From NCBI RefSeq assembly GCF_008370495.1, contig NZ_VTUX01000004.1, positions 248,001 to 312,000 on the forward strand: a DNA stretch of 64,000 nucleotides, in the 5' to 3' direction. The position numbers were made by a program, and so were the translations under genes. The first letter of the stretch is position 1. Each line of letters opens with the position of its first letter. Below the pieces are notes generated by a model. That model saw nothing but the letters and a program-made list of their open reading frames with translations, had not been told where the DNA came from and ran no database searches. Positions 18,671 through 27,176 of this stretch are shown one piece after another. Source of the DNA: Pseudohalioglobus sediminis (GTDB lineage Bacteria > Pseudomonadota > Gammaproteobacteria > Pseudomonadales > Halieaceae).

Positions 18671-18886
18671 AGCACTTCCCCATTAGCAGCGGGCCTGTCG
18701 ACAGTCCCGGCGTTGCATATTTGTGACTCGCGCCGAGTGCTCCAAAGTACCCGGCAAGATCGCCATTAAGCCAGATTCACCGACGCAAGCCCAAGGCTGT
18801 TCATGCCAAACGGCTAAGGATGTGGCACATATAGTCAATTTATCGGTTACACTTAGAAGATGTTCTCAGCACCATTTGCCTAAGCC

Positions 18887-19909
18887 GTGCCCCACTTCGC
18901 CAAGGACAAGTTTCAGCTGCCGATGGTCCGCCTTGACCTCGCCACCCTTTTCCTGGAGGCGGCACTCGCCGCCGGCAACGATGTCCGCAACGTACTGGCC
19001 CCCTTCGGCCTCACGCCGGCCCAATTCCGCGATCACAATCAGTTCGTCACGGCGCCCACCATGTACGACGTGGTCGAAGGCCTGGCTGAACTGACGGATG
19101 ATCCCCATTGCGGCGTTCACCTGGGGGAAGCGCTGGACCCACTGTCATGGTCGCCGCTGGCGGAAGCTACCCGCATGGCGCACTCCGTCGGCGACCTGCT
19201 ACTGCGTTTTTCCATCGGCGCCCACAAAGATGCCAGCTCCGTAGAGTTTCGGCTCGAAACCCGAGGCAGCCGCACCACCTTCGCTGAACATCGGCTCACC
19301 GATGGCGGGCGCTTGCCAAGGCATAATGACGGATTCGGGGCGGCTTACTTGATCGGGATCCTGAGGGCTGCACTCGGGCGTAACTGGGTGGGTAATCAAG
19401 TCATCGCCGGTGTCTGTGACCCAGCGGTATTCCCGCCGGATTATCATGGCATCAAGCTGGCGCAAACGGATACCCGCGGCTTCAGCGTTTCCTTCCCCAG
19501 CGCCTGGCTACTGCTGGAGCCGCAGTTGTATCAGCCCGCGGGCAAATCAGCCCCGGCACTGCCCCACAGCCAGGCACCGGAGGACACCCTGCTGGCCCTG
19601 CACTATATCCTGGAGGCTCACCTGCACGAGCCGCGGTTGGATACGGCGCGGGTGGCCCAACTGGCCGGCGTCAGCAAGCGCACCCTGGTACGCCGCCTGT
19701 CCGAACTGGATACCTCTTTCAAGTCCGAGTTGGACCAGTTACGCCTTATCCGGGCCAAGACCATGCTGCGCGAGGGCGCCCAGAGTATTACCCAGGTGGC
19801 TGCGAACCTGGGTTATACCGACGCATCGGTTTTCACACGCGCGTTCAAACGCTGGACTGGCCAAACGCCGCGCGCCTTCCAGGGGGATTTCAACCGGGAT
19901 GAGATTTAA
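18887..19909 (+). CDS. AraC-family regulator with arabinose-binding-type N-terminal domain
   Basis: 340-residue regulator. Residues ~20-210 form the ligand-sensing domain seen in many catabolic AraC proteins (APTMYDVVEGLAELTDDPHCGVHLGEAL). Two helix-turn-helix motifs occupy the last 100 residues (DTARVAQLAGVSKRTLVRRL; ITQVAANLGYTDASVFTRAF, RWTGQTPRAF). GTG at 18887 is used here; an in-frame ATG at 18923 is an alternative, since no strong ribosome-binding site decides. It is divergent from the amidohydrolase-porin cluster across 216 bp and so is the natural candidate regulator of it. It is convergent with the P450/ferredoxin pair. Confidence 0.85.
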   Translation: MPHFAKDKFQLPMVRLDLATLFLEAALAAGNDVRNVLAPFGLTPAQFRDHNQFVTAPTMYDVVEGLAELTDDPHCGVHLGEALDPLSWSPLAEATRMAHSVGDLLLRFSIGAHKDASSVEFRLETRGSRTTFAEHRLTDGGRLPRHNDGFGAAYLIGILRAALGRNWVGNQVIAGVCDPAVFPPDYHGIKLAQTDTRGFSVSFPSAWLLLEPQLYQPAGKSAPALPHSQAPEDTLLALHYILEAHLHEPRLDTARVAQLAGVSKRTLVRRLSELDTSFKSELDQLRLIRAKTMLREGAQSITQVAANLGYTDASVFTRAFKRWTGQTPRAFQGDFNRDEI

Positions 19910-19920
19910 CCGCGAGGGTA

Positions 19921-20143
19921 TTCCCAGGTTAACTCGCCGCAATTGGTAGAATCGGTGGACGGGTGCTTAAAAGCACCACAGATATCACCAGCTACGCAGT
20001 CTGGCTCCACTATCGCTTTAATATCAGCCACCGCGATATTAAGTTCACTAAACGCTAGCCAGTTCTTTTACAGTGTGAATAAGGTCGATACCTACTCAAA
20101 CACTCACCGGCATACGCCTACTGACTTCAGTCTATGCGTCAGG
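19921..20143 (+). repeat. ~200-bp dispersed repeat, copy A
   Basis: Begins CCAGGTTAACTCGCCGCAAT then TTGGTAGAATCGG and ends GACTTCAGTCTATGCGTCAGG. Copies B (29831-30030) and C (34999-35222) share the left end (CCAnGTTnAnTCGCCCAA, TAGAATCGG), a middle block around TACGCAGTCTGGCTC and the right end GACTCCAGTCTATGAGTCAG, all diverged. No coding potential. It sits just after the AraC gene. Confidence 0.55.
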
Positions 20144-20198
20144 ATCCATAGTCGGACGTTCTTTTCAGTTATAACGTTCTGAAACACATAGAAAACGG

Positions 20199-20224
20199 TA
20201 GCACCATAGGGACTTGAACGGCAG
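20199..20224 (-). other. Weak tRNA T-arm-like sequence
   Basis: Read on the minus strand it gives CCGTTCAAGTCCCTATGGTG, similar to the T-loop and 3' acceptor of a tRNA (compare GGTTCAAGTCCTTCTGGGCC in the tRNA at 39.4 kb). The stems do not pair, so it is at most a decayed fragment. It lies shortly after repeat copy A. Confidence 0.2.
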
Positions 20225-20284
20225 CGGCCGTCCGTCCGGACGCGGCCAGTGTCCTCGAACGGAACGCTGCCGCGATACGGAGGT

Positions 20285-20605
20285 TTATGCGTTCTCAGCG
20301 ACCGTCACCTTCAGGCCTTCCAGCGCTTCGGTAACGTCGATCTGGCAGGACAGGCGGCTGTTGTCGCGTCGCTCCGCAGCGGCGGAATCCAGCATGAGAT
20401 TCTCCAGCGAATTCGCTTCACCCACCCGGTCCATGCCATCGCCCTCTATGTAGCAGTGGCAGGTGGCGCAGGCACAGCCGCCGCCACAGTCGGCCAGGAT
20501 CCCGTCGATACCTGCATTCAACAGGGCACTCATCAGGGATTCGCCGTTGGGCGCCTCCACCACGTGGCTCGCTCCGCTGGCGTCGGTGACGTGAATCCTG
20601 GTCAT
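20285..20605 (-). CDS. [2Fe-2S] ferredoxin (P450 redox partner)
   Basis: 106-residue adrenodoxin/putidaredoxin-type ferredoxin. The cluster ligands are visible as CGGGCACATCHC (CxxxxxCxxC, with the first Cys at ADC) and the distal Cys in RLSCQI. Its ATG overlaps the stop of the P450 gene by 4 bp, so the two are translationally coupled and it very likely passes electrons to that P450. No ferredoxin reductase gene lies nearby, so the reductase must be supplied from elsewhere. Confidence 0.92.
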   Translation of the reverse strand: MTRIHVTDASGASHVVEAPNGESLMSALLNAGIDGILADCGGGCACATCHCYIEGDGMDRVGEANSLENLMLDSAAAERRDNSRLSCQIDVTEALEGLKVTVAENA

Positions 20606-21906
20606 GGCTTGTTTCCTTTAGGGTGCGCAATCACCTGCAGTGCCTTGATGCCGTGCACGAAACTGTGCTCGACGCGCTCGGGCTCAGCGACCACTTCCAG
20701 CCGCTCGAAGCGCTTGAGGATCTCCTCCCACACGATGCGCAGCTGGGCTTCGGCCACGCGATTGCCCATGCAGCGGTGGATGCCGAAACCGAAGGCCATG
20801 TGGCGACGGACATTGGGGCGGTCGATAATAAACTTGTCCGCGTCCGGGAAGAAAGACTCATCGCGATTGCCGGAGGCATACCACATCGCGATCTTGTCGC
20901 CTTTCTTGATCTGCTTGCCGCGGATCTCAACGTCCTCCTTCGCGGTTCTGCGCATATAGGACAGCGGCGTCTGGTAGCGGATGATCTCCGCCACTGCGGA
21001 GGGAATCAGTGACTGGTCATCCTTGATTTTCTGGAACTCCGCGGGGTTCTCGTGCATGAACAGCACGCCGGCCGACATGGAGTTGCGGGTGGTGTCATTG
21101 CCGCCGACTATCAGCAGCATCAGGTTGCCCAGCAGTTCCACGCCCTCCAGGTCGGCGGTAGCCGGATTATTGGCCAGCAGGGAAATGAAGTCCTGGCTCT
21201 CGTTGCCCTCGAACTGGCGCTCCTTGAACAGCGCGGTGAAGGTCTGCAGGCACTCGCCCAGGTGGTTCAGGCGATCCTCGATGGTCAGGCCCATGAGGAT
21301 GGGTGGGGTGGTGATGATTTCGGACCAGAAGGTAAGTTTGCGGCGCTCCTCGAAAGGGAAGTCAAACAGGGTCGCCAACATGCGGGTGGTCAGTTCGATA
21401 GAGACCTTTTCGACCCAGTTGAAGGGCGTGCCCGTGGGCAGCTCGTCCAGCACTTCCACCGTGCGTTTGCGAATGAGTTGATCGAGATCCTTCAGTCGCA
21501 CCGGGCCGACGGCCGGCAGCACCGCGCCGCGTTGTTCGTCGTGCCTGGGCGGGTCCATGGCAATGAACATGGGGGCCCGCTCCTCGCCCAGTAGCTCATC
21601 GAACAGGGCGATGGACGGTTCAGAGGAGAACCGCTCGAAATCAGTGTCCACCGCCATGATGTCTTCATAGCGCGTCAGCGACCAGTAGGGGCCGATTTCC
21701 GGGTTCTTGTCGTGGTAGTGCACCGGATTTTCCTGGCGCAGGCGCTTGAAGTACTCATGGTGTTTCTGTGCCTGGAAAATGGCCCCCGTGGCGAGGTCGA
21801 TGTCTTCCAGTGGCAGCGCCCAGGGGTCCGCCTCGGGGGTGGTGGTGGGGGATCGGTAGAATTCTTCCGGGTTCTGATCCGCGTTCGTTTCCGGAGCATT
21901 TTCCAT
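20602..21906 (-). CDS. Cytochrome P450, CYP153-like (probable alkane/fatty acyl terminal hydroxylase)
   Basis: Bacterial class I P450 of 434 residues. Visible are the I-helix oxygen-activation motif VGGNDTTRNSM, the ExxR of EIIRYQTP, MRRTAKEDVEIRGK, WYASGNRD and the haem loop FGFGIHRCMGN with the axial Cys. These segments closely follow those I know from CYP153 alkane hydroxylases, but the subfamily call is from memory. ATG at 21906 has GAGAGG nine bases upstream; the TTG at 21915 is less likely. Followed by its ferredoxin with a 4-bp overlap. The product is soluble. Confidence 0.85.
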   Translation of the reverse strand: MENAPETNADQNPEEFYRSPTTTPEADPWALPLEDIDLATGAIFQAQKHHEYFKRLRQENPVHYHDKNPEIGPYWSLTRYEDIMAVDTDFERFSSEPSIALFDELLGEERAPMFIAMDPPRHDEQRGAVLPAVGPVRLKDLDQLIRKRTVEVLDELPTGTPFNWVEKVSIELTTRMLATLFDFPFEERRKLTFWSEIITTPPILMGLTIEDRLNHLGECLQTFTALFKERQFEGNESQDFISLLANNPATADLEGVELLGNLMLLIVGGNDTTRNSMSAGVLFMHENPAEFQKIKDDQSLIPSAVAEIIRYQTPLSYMRRTAKEDVEIRGKQIKKGDKIAMWYASGNRDESFFPDADKFIIDRPNVRRHMAFGFGIHRCMGNRVAEAQLRIVWEEILKRFERLEVVAEPERVEHSFVHGIKALQVIAHPKGNKP

Positions 21907-22056
21907 GACTGCCAACCTCTCTTGTTGCCACTGTTAACATTGTGATCCCGGTACTATACAACAGCGCAGTATTTTGGTGCAGGTTTACGCGAAAGTTGGC
22001 GGGATGAGGTGTTATAGGCCTCGAGTGTTGTCAACTTTTGCTGCTACCGGCTTGCG

Positions 22057-22087
22057 CGGTTCTTGTAGGTTTGTAACCCGAGAACCG
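22057..22087. promoter_or_regulatory. Inverted repeat in P450/sulfatase divergent region
   Basis: CGGTTCT (22057-22063) and AGAACCG (22081-22087) form a 7-bp perfect inverted repeat around a 17-bp centre, with a central near-palindrome GGTTTGTAACC. It lies 65 bp before the sulfatase start in the 245-bp region shared with the P450 promoter. It could be an operator, but no regulator is tied to it. Confidence 0.3.
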
Positions 22088-22151
22088 GGCACATCCCTGG
22101 ATTAGGTCTATGCTTACGAACACGACCCTAATCGACACCGGAGAAGTGTAA

Positions 22152-23696
22152 ATGATGTTATCTGTAGACCGTGTTCTACTGCGGGTGATCCTGGTTATAG
22201 CCTGCTGTTTCGTGTCCCTCACAGGGCGCGCGGCAGAGAAGCCAAATATCCTTGTGATCTGGGGGGATGACATAGGCTGGTTCAATATCAGTGCCTACAA
22301 CCACGGCATGATGGGATATAAGACGCCGAATATTGATCGTATTGCAAATGAGGGGGCCATGTTTACGGACTGGTACGGGCAGCAGAGCTGTACCGCAGGG
22401 CGAGCCGCTTTTATCACTGGCCAGTCGCCTATCCGAACGGGACTAACCAAAGTGGGCCTGCCCGGTGCCAAGGAGGGTATGAGTGAAAAAGACCCTACTA
22501 TCGCTGGGCTTTTAAAAAACCATGGTTACGTGACAGGGCAGTTCGGCAAGAACCATTTAGGTGATCGTGATGAGCACCTGCCGACCAATCACGGTTTCGA
22601 CGAGTTTTTTGGCAACCTTTACCACTTGAATGCAGAAGATGAACCAGAAAACGTCGACTACCCGAAAGATCCAGAGTTCCGCAAAGAGTTTGGCCCCCGT
22701 GGTGTGATTAAATCCAGCGCCGACGGAAAGATAGAAGATACGGGGCCACTCACGATGAAGCGCATGGAGACTGTTGATGACGAAGCCACCGCGGCTGCAC
22801 TCAAGTTTATTGACAAGGCGAACAAGGATGGAAAGCCCTTCTTCGTGTGGTGGAACTCTACACGTATGCACGTGTGGACTCGGCTCAAGCCTGAATCTGA
22901 GGGCGTAACGGGTCTTGGCATTTATCCTGATGGAATGGTTGAGCATGACGGTCATGTCGGACAGCTATTGGATAAGTTGGACGAACTGGGCATCGCAGAC
23001 AACACCATCGTGATGTACTCCACAGATAATGGCGCGGAGGCGATGACCTGGCCAGACGGCGGTACGATTCCTTTCAGGGGTGAGAAAAACACAAACTGGG
23101 AGGGAGGTTACCGGGTGCCAATGGCCATGAGGTGGCCAGGCGTCATTCAGCCGGGCACGGTTTCCAATGAGGTTGGCGCCCACGAGGACATGTTGCCGAC
23201 GTTCATGGCTGCGGTAGGCGAACCCGAGATGAAATCCAAGTTGCTCAAGGGCCACCGTGCCATGGGTCGCCGCTACAAAGTGCACCTCGATGGTTACAAC
23301 ATGATGCCCTATCTGAGCGGTGATGAGGCGGAAAGCCCTCGTTCGGATTTCCTGTACTGGACGGATGACGGCGATATAGCGGCTCTGCGCTATAACAATT
23401 GGAAGATTGTTTTCATGGAGCAGCGCGGCCATGGCTTTGATGTTTGGCAGGAACCTTTTGTGCCGCTCCGTTTTCCGAAGCTCTTCAACCTGCGCACCGA
23501 TCCATTCGAGCGCGCAGATCATGAAGGCATGGGTTACCAGCGCTGGCGGGCAGAGCGCATGTTCGCACTGGCTCCTGCACAGGCCTACGTCGCAAAGTGG
23601 CTGAAGTCATTCCAGGATTTTCCGCCGCGACAGAAACCCGGTTCCTTCAGTCTGCAGAATGCGATGGATGAAATCTCATCCGGGAGCCCGCAGTAG
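22152..23696 (+). CDS. Exported sulfatase (arylsulfatase family)
   Basis: 514-residue type I sulfatase with a signal peptide (ending GRAAEKPN). After NILVIWGDDIGWFN (metal-binding Asp pair) comes the formylglycine site SCTAGRAAFITGQ. Here Cys is the residue converted to formylglycine, in a C-x-A-x-R form of the usual C-x-P-x-R. Further signatures are GQFGKNHLGD, FFVWWNSTRMHV and MYSTDNGAE with the later metal Asp-Asn. A formylglycine-generating enzyme or anaerobic equivalent must act on it and is not in the window. The substrate cannot be assigned. Confidence 0.9.
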   Translation: MMLSVDRVLLRVILVIACCFVSLTGRAAEKPNILVIWGDDIGWFNISAYNHGMMGYKTPNIDRIANEGAMFTDWYGQQSCTAGRAAFITGQSPIRTGLTKVGLPGAKEGMSEKDPTIAGLLKNHGYVTGQFGKNHLGDRDEHLPTNHGFDEFFGNLYHLNAEDEPENVDYPKDPEFRKEFGPRGVIKSSADGKIEDTGPLTMKRMETVDDEATAAALKFIDKANKDGKPFFVWWNSTRMHVWTRLKPESEGVTGLGIYPDGMVEHDGHVGQLLDKLDELGIADNTIVMYSTDNGAEAMTWPDGGTIPFRGEKNTNWEGGYRVPMAMRWPGVIQPGTVSNEVGAHEDMLPTFMAAVGEPEMKSKLLKGHRAMGRRYKVHLDGYNMMPYLSGDEAESPRSDFLYWTDDGDIAALRYNNWKIVFMEQRGHGFDVWQEPFVPLRFPKLFNLRTDPFERADHEGMGYQRWRAERMFALAPAQAYVAKWLKSFQDFPPRQKPGSFSLQNAMDEISSGSPQ

Positions 23697-24064
23697 TCAG
23701 CTGGCGAATCGACTGCTGTACATCGCCCGGCCAGGATGTATGGCGACTTTGCCAAGGTATTCATTGCTGACGTGGGACACCGACATTCATTAAACCGATA
23801 TTGCGGAGAGGGTTTCAGTAAGAGGATGTCGATACACCGTCCAGTGCTGCGAGCAACACTTTTGCTCCAGGGTCGTCATCCTCATGCTGCGCAGCGACGC
23901 TCAGCAAGGCAGGACCTACGGAAATGGAGGTGTCGCGGCGCAGGCCGCTGTAATGTGCTTCATCGAAGTTCACGTAGCCGGGTTTCGCGATGAAGCGGTG
24001 ATGCCACAGGCGCTGGTGATCACCAGCTGCATCGCCACATGCACGAACTTATGCAGACAACGCA
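23697..24064 (+). other. Intergenic region with a degenerate repeat-E copy (about 23777-23830)
   Basis: No gene is supported. The stretch CACCGACATTCATTAAACCG, then GATATTGCGGAGAG, followed by an AAGAGG and ATG, parallels the hairpin-plus-ribosome-binding-site repeat at 30041-30143 and 38503-38602. The right hairpin arm has decayed. A short frame from 23827 has no family likeness. Confidence 0.35.
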
Positions 24065-24604
24065 TCACGGTGTGTGCAGGGCCATGTCAACGTCGAGATC
24101 AACGTCCACGTGTTTTACGACCCCGGCAAGTTGCTCGGGATCGACATCACCAAGGATATTGATGAACACAGCTTCCTCTTCATCTACTGCCATCACCGTG
24201 AGACCGTGCACGATGTTGTCGCCGTACTTGATATAAATATCGACCTGCTGGTCAGTCTCGCGAACGCGTACGATCTGCTCCCATTCCAGCGCCTGCAGCG
24301 ATTCGTTAATCGCTGTCATGCGCGCGTTCGCCGGTGTTGTGTCACCTGCCGTGTTATACACGTGGACGCGGATAGACTCCAGATTGCGTAGCGCTTCCTG
24401 GGCCATGGGATCGTCGTGCTTAAAGTGGCTGATCAAGGTCAGCAGCGAGCTGCCGAGATCGATCATAACCCGCGGCTGGCCATAGTCCCCGGAAAGGCTA
24501 CTGAAGTCCACGTAACCGGGCCGGTCTGCAAGGGGTTCTTCGGCCGCAAACGCGGGTGCGCTGATGAGCGTTAGTGTTAACAGGAGCGTTGATATTTTCA
24601 TCAC
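24065..24604 (-). CDS. DUF4252 domain protein, periplasmic
   Basis: 179-residue protein with a clear signal peptide (MMKISTLLLTLTLISAPAFA). The mature part matches the DUF4252 pattern: VMIDLGSSLLTLISHFK, RNLESIRVHVYN, then QVDIYIKYGDNIVHGLTVMAVDEEEAVFINILGDVDPEQLAGV. It ends with an Asp-rich segment. Function of the family is unknown; in other bacteria such genes lie near RNA polymerase sigma/anti-sigma genes, which I do not see here. Monocistronic. Confidence 0.75.
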   Translation of the reverse strand: MMKISTLLLTLTLISAPAFAAEEPLADRPGYVDFSSLSGDYGQPRVMIDLGSSLLTLISHFKHDDPMAQEALRNLESIRVHVYNTAGDTTPANARMTAINESLQALEWEQIVRVRETDQQVDIYIKYGDNIVHGLTVMAVDEEEAVFINILGDVDPEQLAGVVKHVDVDLDVDMALHTP

Positions 24605-24769
24605 AGGGGTTCCAGTCTGGTTGTTGAGACTGAAGCATGACGCGTCTTGCGCGTACTTGCCTGCGTTACACGACAGATAGAGTGGCTGGTGCGGTGAACT
24701 GCGAAATAGCGACCTATGCAGAGCCGCCGCCTTCGGCCTGCCTTGCTCAAGAACGCTCCACCGCGACCG

Positions 24770-26020
24770 TTACAGATCAAATGCGTCTACATAAGACTGC
24801 ATGCGCTCTCGAATCTCGCCTGCTTCAAGCCCGAAACCATCCGGACTGTGCTCGTGGCGATGACGCGGCGCGCTTGACGACTGTTCCAGGTAATTTGCTA
24901 GGGCATTTTGCGCAGTCTCATCAAACTCCATGTCAAAGGCCGCGTAGACACCGCGGATCGCATCCACAGGGCTCTCCCGCATGTCAGTCTGCAGCACATC
25001 GCAGTAGCGGTCGGCTGGCAGGGTGTCGCGCACACGCATCGCATCTTCCCACCCCGGTGGCCAGAACCCGTTGAGGACTTCCCTGCCTATATCGTGAGCA
25101 TCAACGGCATCACTGAAGATGGCGCGCGTGTAGGAGTACAAACTGCAAAGAGACGACAGGGATTTGGCGGGATCACGATGCGTGAAAACAAACTTCGCAT
25201 TCGGGAATACCTTGAGAATGGTTCTTATATTCAGGGTATGCGCCGGGTCCTTGAGCACAAAGTGCTCTCCGGCAGGCCTGTAGTGCTGGATAATCTTTAG
25301 CTGTTGCAAATAGCCCTGGTAGGCAATAGTTGCGTCCTGCTTCTGCAACCAGGCAACGTACTCAGGCACGCGATACTGAATATCAAACTGCAGCGTCCGA
25401 AATTCATTCATAAACAGGGCCACGCACTCTTCCGGCGACTCCGCCGTCATCGGGTGTATCGCCTGGTAATTCGGCGATATCTGGTCCATTTGGCGCAGCA
25501 TTTTATCGAGCCGCGCAATTCTTGTGTCTGGGCCCGCCGCCGGCGGAATCGGTTCATAACTTTCCCAGTAGGGAATCGTGCGATGGCGCGGGTCCTGTGC
25601 GAGTAGGGTGTGCAGGTAGGTTGTGCCTGTGCGCGGCATGCCGATGATGAAAATAGGCGGCGGCAGTACCGTGTCTAGGATGGACGGCTGGGACTTGATA
25701 AGCGATTGAATGCGCAGGTGATTGCGAGCCAAACGCGTGGAATCATCAGACGCGGAGAAGCGGCCAACCAGGTTCAATCGGGCACTGCTGTTGATGGAAT
25801 CAACCAGCTGCTGTAACGCCGCCACCGCGTCGCTGTGCGGCTCTACTAACGCCGCACCCGTGCCAGATGCAATAGCCTCACTGGCCGCTGCCCACCAGCG
25901 GGTCGCATTGGGCCGCGCATAAGCAGGCGCTAATATGCCGGCCATGTTCAAAGCTCGCATGGAGAAACTGCGTGTTTGCCTGGCGGTAGAAAACTGCTGC
26001 AAATGTAGGGTTTTACTCAT
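24770..26020 (-). CDS. Sulfotransferase family protein
   Basis: 416-residue PAPS-dependent sulfotransferase-like protein. The 5'-phosphosulfate loop is FIIGMPRTGTTYLHTLLAQ near residue 135, and the 3'-phosphate-binding stretch is FTHRDPAKSLSSLCSLYSY. The ATG at 26020 is preferred over a TTG at 26041 that opens the frame. It follows the SDR gene at 26124-26921 on the same strand with a ~100-bp gap. Bacterial homologues of this length often lie in steroid or xenobiotic gene clusters, but the acceptor is not known. Confidence 0.8.
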   Translation of the reverse strand: MSKTLHLQQFSTARQTRSFSMRALNMAGILAPAYARPNATRWWAAASEAIASGTGAALVEPHSDAVAALQQLVDSINSSARLNLVGRFSASDDSTRLARNHLRIQSLIKSQPSILDTVLPPPIFIIGMPRTGTTYLHTLLAQDPRHRTIPYWESYEPIPPAAGPDTRIARLDKMLRQMDQISPNYQAIHPMTAESPEECVALFMNEFRTLQFDIQYRVPEYVAWLQKQDATIAYQGYLQQLKIIQHYRPAGEHFVLKDPAHTLNIRTILKVFPNAKFVFTHRDPAKSLSSLCSLYSYTRAIFSDAVDAHDIGREVLNGFWPPGWEDAMRVRDTLPADRYCDVLQTDMRESPVDAIRGVYAAFDMEFDETAQNALANYLEQSSSAPRHRHEHSPDGFGLEAGEIRERMQSYVDAFDL

Positions 26021-26123
26021 GACAGGCTCTGCCGCATTCAAGGTAGCCCATGATCACCCATTGTAGGCCGCTGGCACTAGCTTAAATTCTTTAGGTCGAC
26101 CGGCTCTGCACTGGTTTGACGTC

Positions 26124-26921
26124 CTAACCCATGCCACCCCATGCCCGCGGCATTTGCATATTGAGGCGCTCCATGCCGCCGTTAACGCCAAGGATCTCGC
26201 CGGTAACATAAGAGGCCGCTGGTGAGCACAGGTACAGGGCACCCAGGGCGATATCCTCCACCTCTCCCAGGCGTCCCATGGGCGTGAGTTCTTCCATGGT
26301 TTTTTCCACGTCGCCGGTCAATACGGTATTAAGGGCGTCGGTTCGGGTCGAACCCACGGCGATAGCATTGACCCGCACGCGCGGCGCGAATTCCTGCGCC
26401 AGTTCCCGGGTGAGCAGGGAAAGCGCACCCTTGGCCGTGCCATAAGCAGCAAAGCAGGGCGTGGGCTTGTGGCCTGCAATGGAAGAGATATTAAGAATAC
26501 AGCCATCGGCACGCTCAGCGAGCTGCGGTGCACACAGGCGCGACAGTTCATAGGCGGTGGTGACATTGAAACGCATGGCCGCCTCGAATTCACGTGCACT
26601 GGTTTGCAGCATGGGTTTGGGCGGAAAGCCGCCGGCGTTGTTGACCAGGATATCGATGCGGCCAAAACGCGCCATGGTTGCCGTCACCAGCGCTTGCAAT
26701 TGATCAAAATCCAGTACGTCGGTGGGCACGCACAGTGTCTCGCTGCCCAGTTCCGCGAGTTCTGCTGCCAACGCCTCCAGGTCGCTCGCGGTCCTGGCGG
26801 CCAGCACCACGTTGGCGCCGGCCTCGGCGAAGCCTCGGGCAATCGCCGCCCCGATCCCTTTGCCGGCGCCGGTAATGATCGCCACCCTGCCATCCAGGCT
26901 GAACTTGTCTAATAACGCCAT
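26124..26921 (-). CDS. Short-chain dehydrogenase/reductase (SDR)
   Basis: 265-residue classical SDR. All key elements are present: TGAGKGIGAAIA, NNAGG, catalytic Ser in NISSIAG, YGTAK (Tyr and Lys), and C-terminal GVNGGMERL. The ATG at 26921 has GGAGG eight bases upstream; the frame opens at 26942. It probably oxidises a secondary alcohol or reduces a ketone with NAD(P). It could form an operon with the sulfotransferase gene downstream. Confidence 0.88.
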   Translation of the reverse strand: MALLDKFSLDGRVAIITGAGKGIGAAIARGFAEAGANVVLAARTASDLEALAAELAELGSETLCVPTDVLDFDQLQALVTATMARFGRIDILVNNAGGFPPKPMLQTSAREFEAAMRFNVTTAYELSRLCAPQLAERADGCILNISSIAGHKPTPCFAAYGTAKGALSLLTRELAQEFAPRVRVNAIAVGSTRTDALNTVLTGDVEKTMEELTPMGRLGEVEDIALGALYLCSPAASYVTGEILGVNGGMERLNMQMPRAWGGMG

Positions 26922-27000
26922 CCTATATCCTCCAACTGGCATTGCGTTGCCTGAAAATCAGCGTGTTTCACCAGTGCTTATCATCGCCAGTCGTACCGGT

Positions 27001-27073
27001 ATTGCCAAGTAAAGTCTCAGATATCGATAGCATAGTCGGATGCTTAAGGCCGTTATAAGTGGCTGAGATATAG
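27001..27073 (+). repeat. ~200-bp repeat family, left-end fragment D
   Basis: TTGCCAAGTAAAGTCTCAGA, TATCGATAGCATAGTCGG and a later TTATAAGTGGCTGAGAT follow the left third of copy B at 29831 (TGCCAAGTTGACTGCCCAAA, TCGGTAGAATTGG, TATAAATGGCGCTGAT). More diverged than A-C; tentative. Confidence 0.3.
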
Positions 27074-27082
27074 GAAAACGAC

Positions 27083-27104
27083 TGGCCCGGAAGGACTTGA
27101 ACGC
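27083..27104 (-). other. tRNA 3'-end-like fragment
   Basis: On the minus strand this reads CGTTCAAGTCCTTCCGGGCC, differing at only a few positions from the T-loop/acceptor segment of the CAT tRNA at 39426-39502. No anticodon or D arm is present. It lies 10 bp after repeat fragment D. Confidence 0.3.
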
Positions 27105-27176
27105 CTCTGCACAGTTTGTGAAGAATGCAAGAGGCGGTGAGGTTTAAGCCACCACCACCGCCGTCCTGACGCTGAC

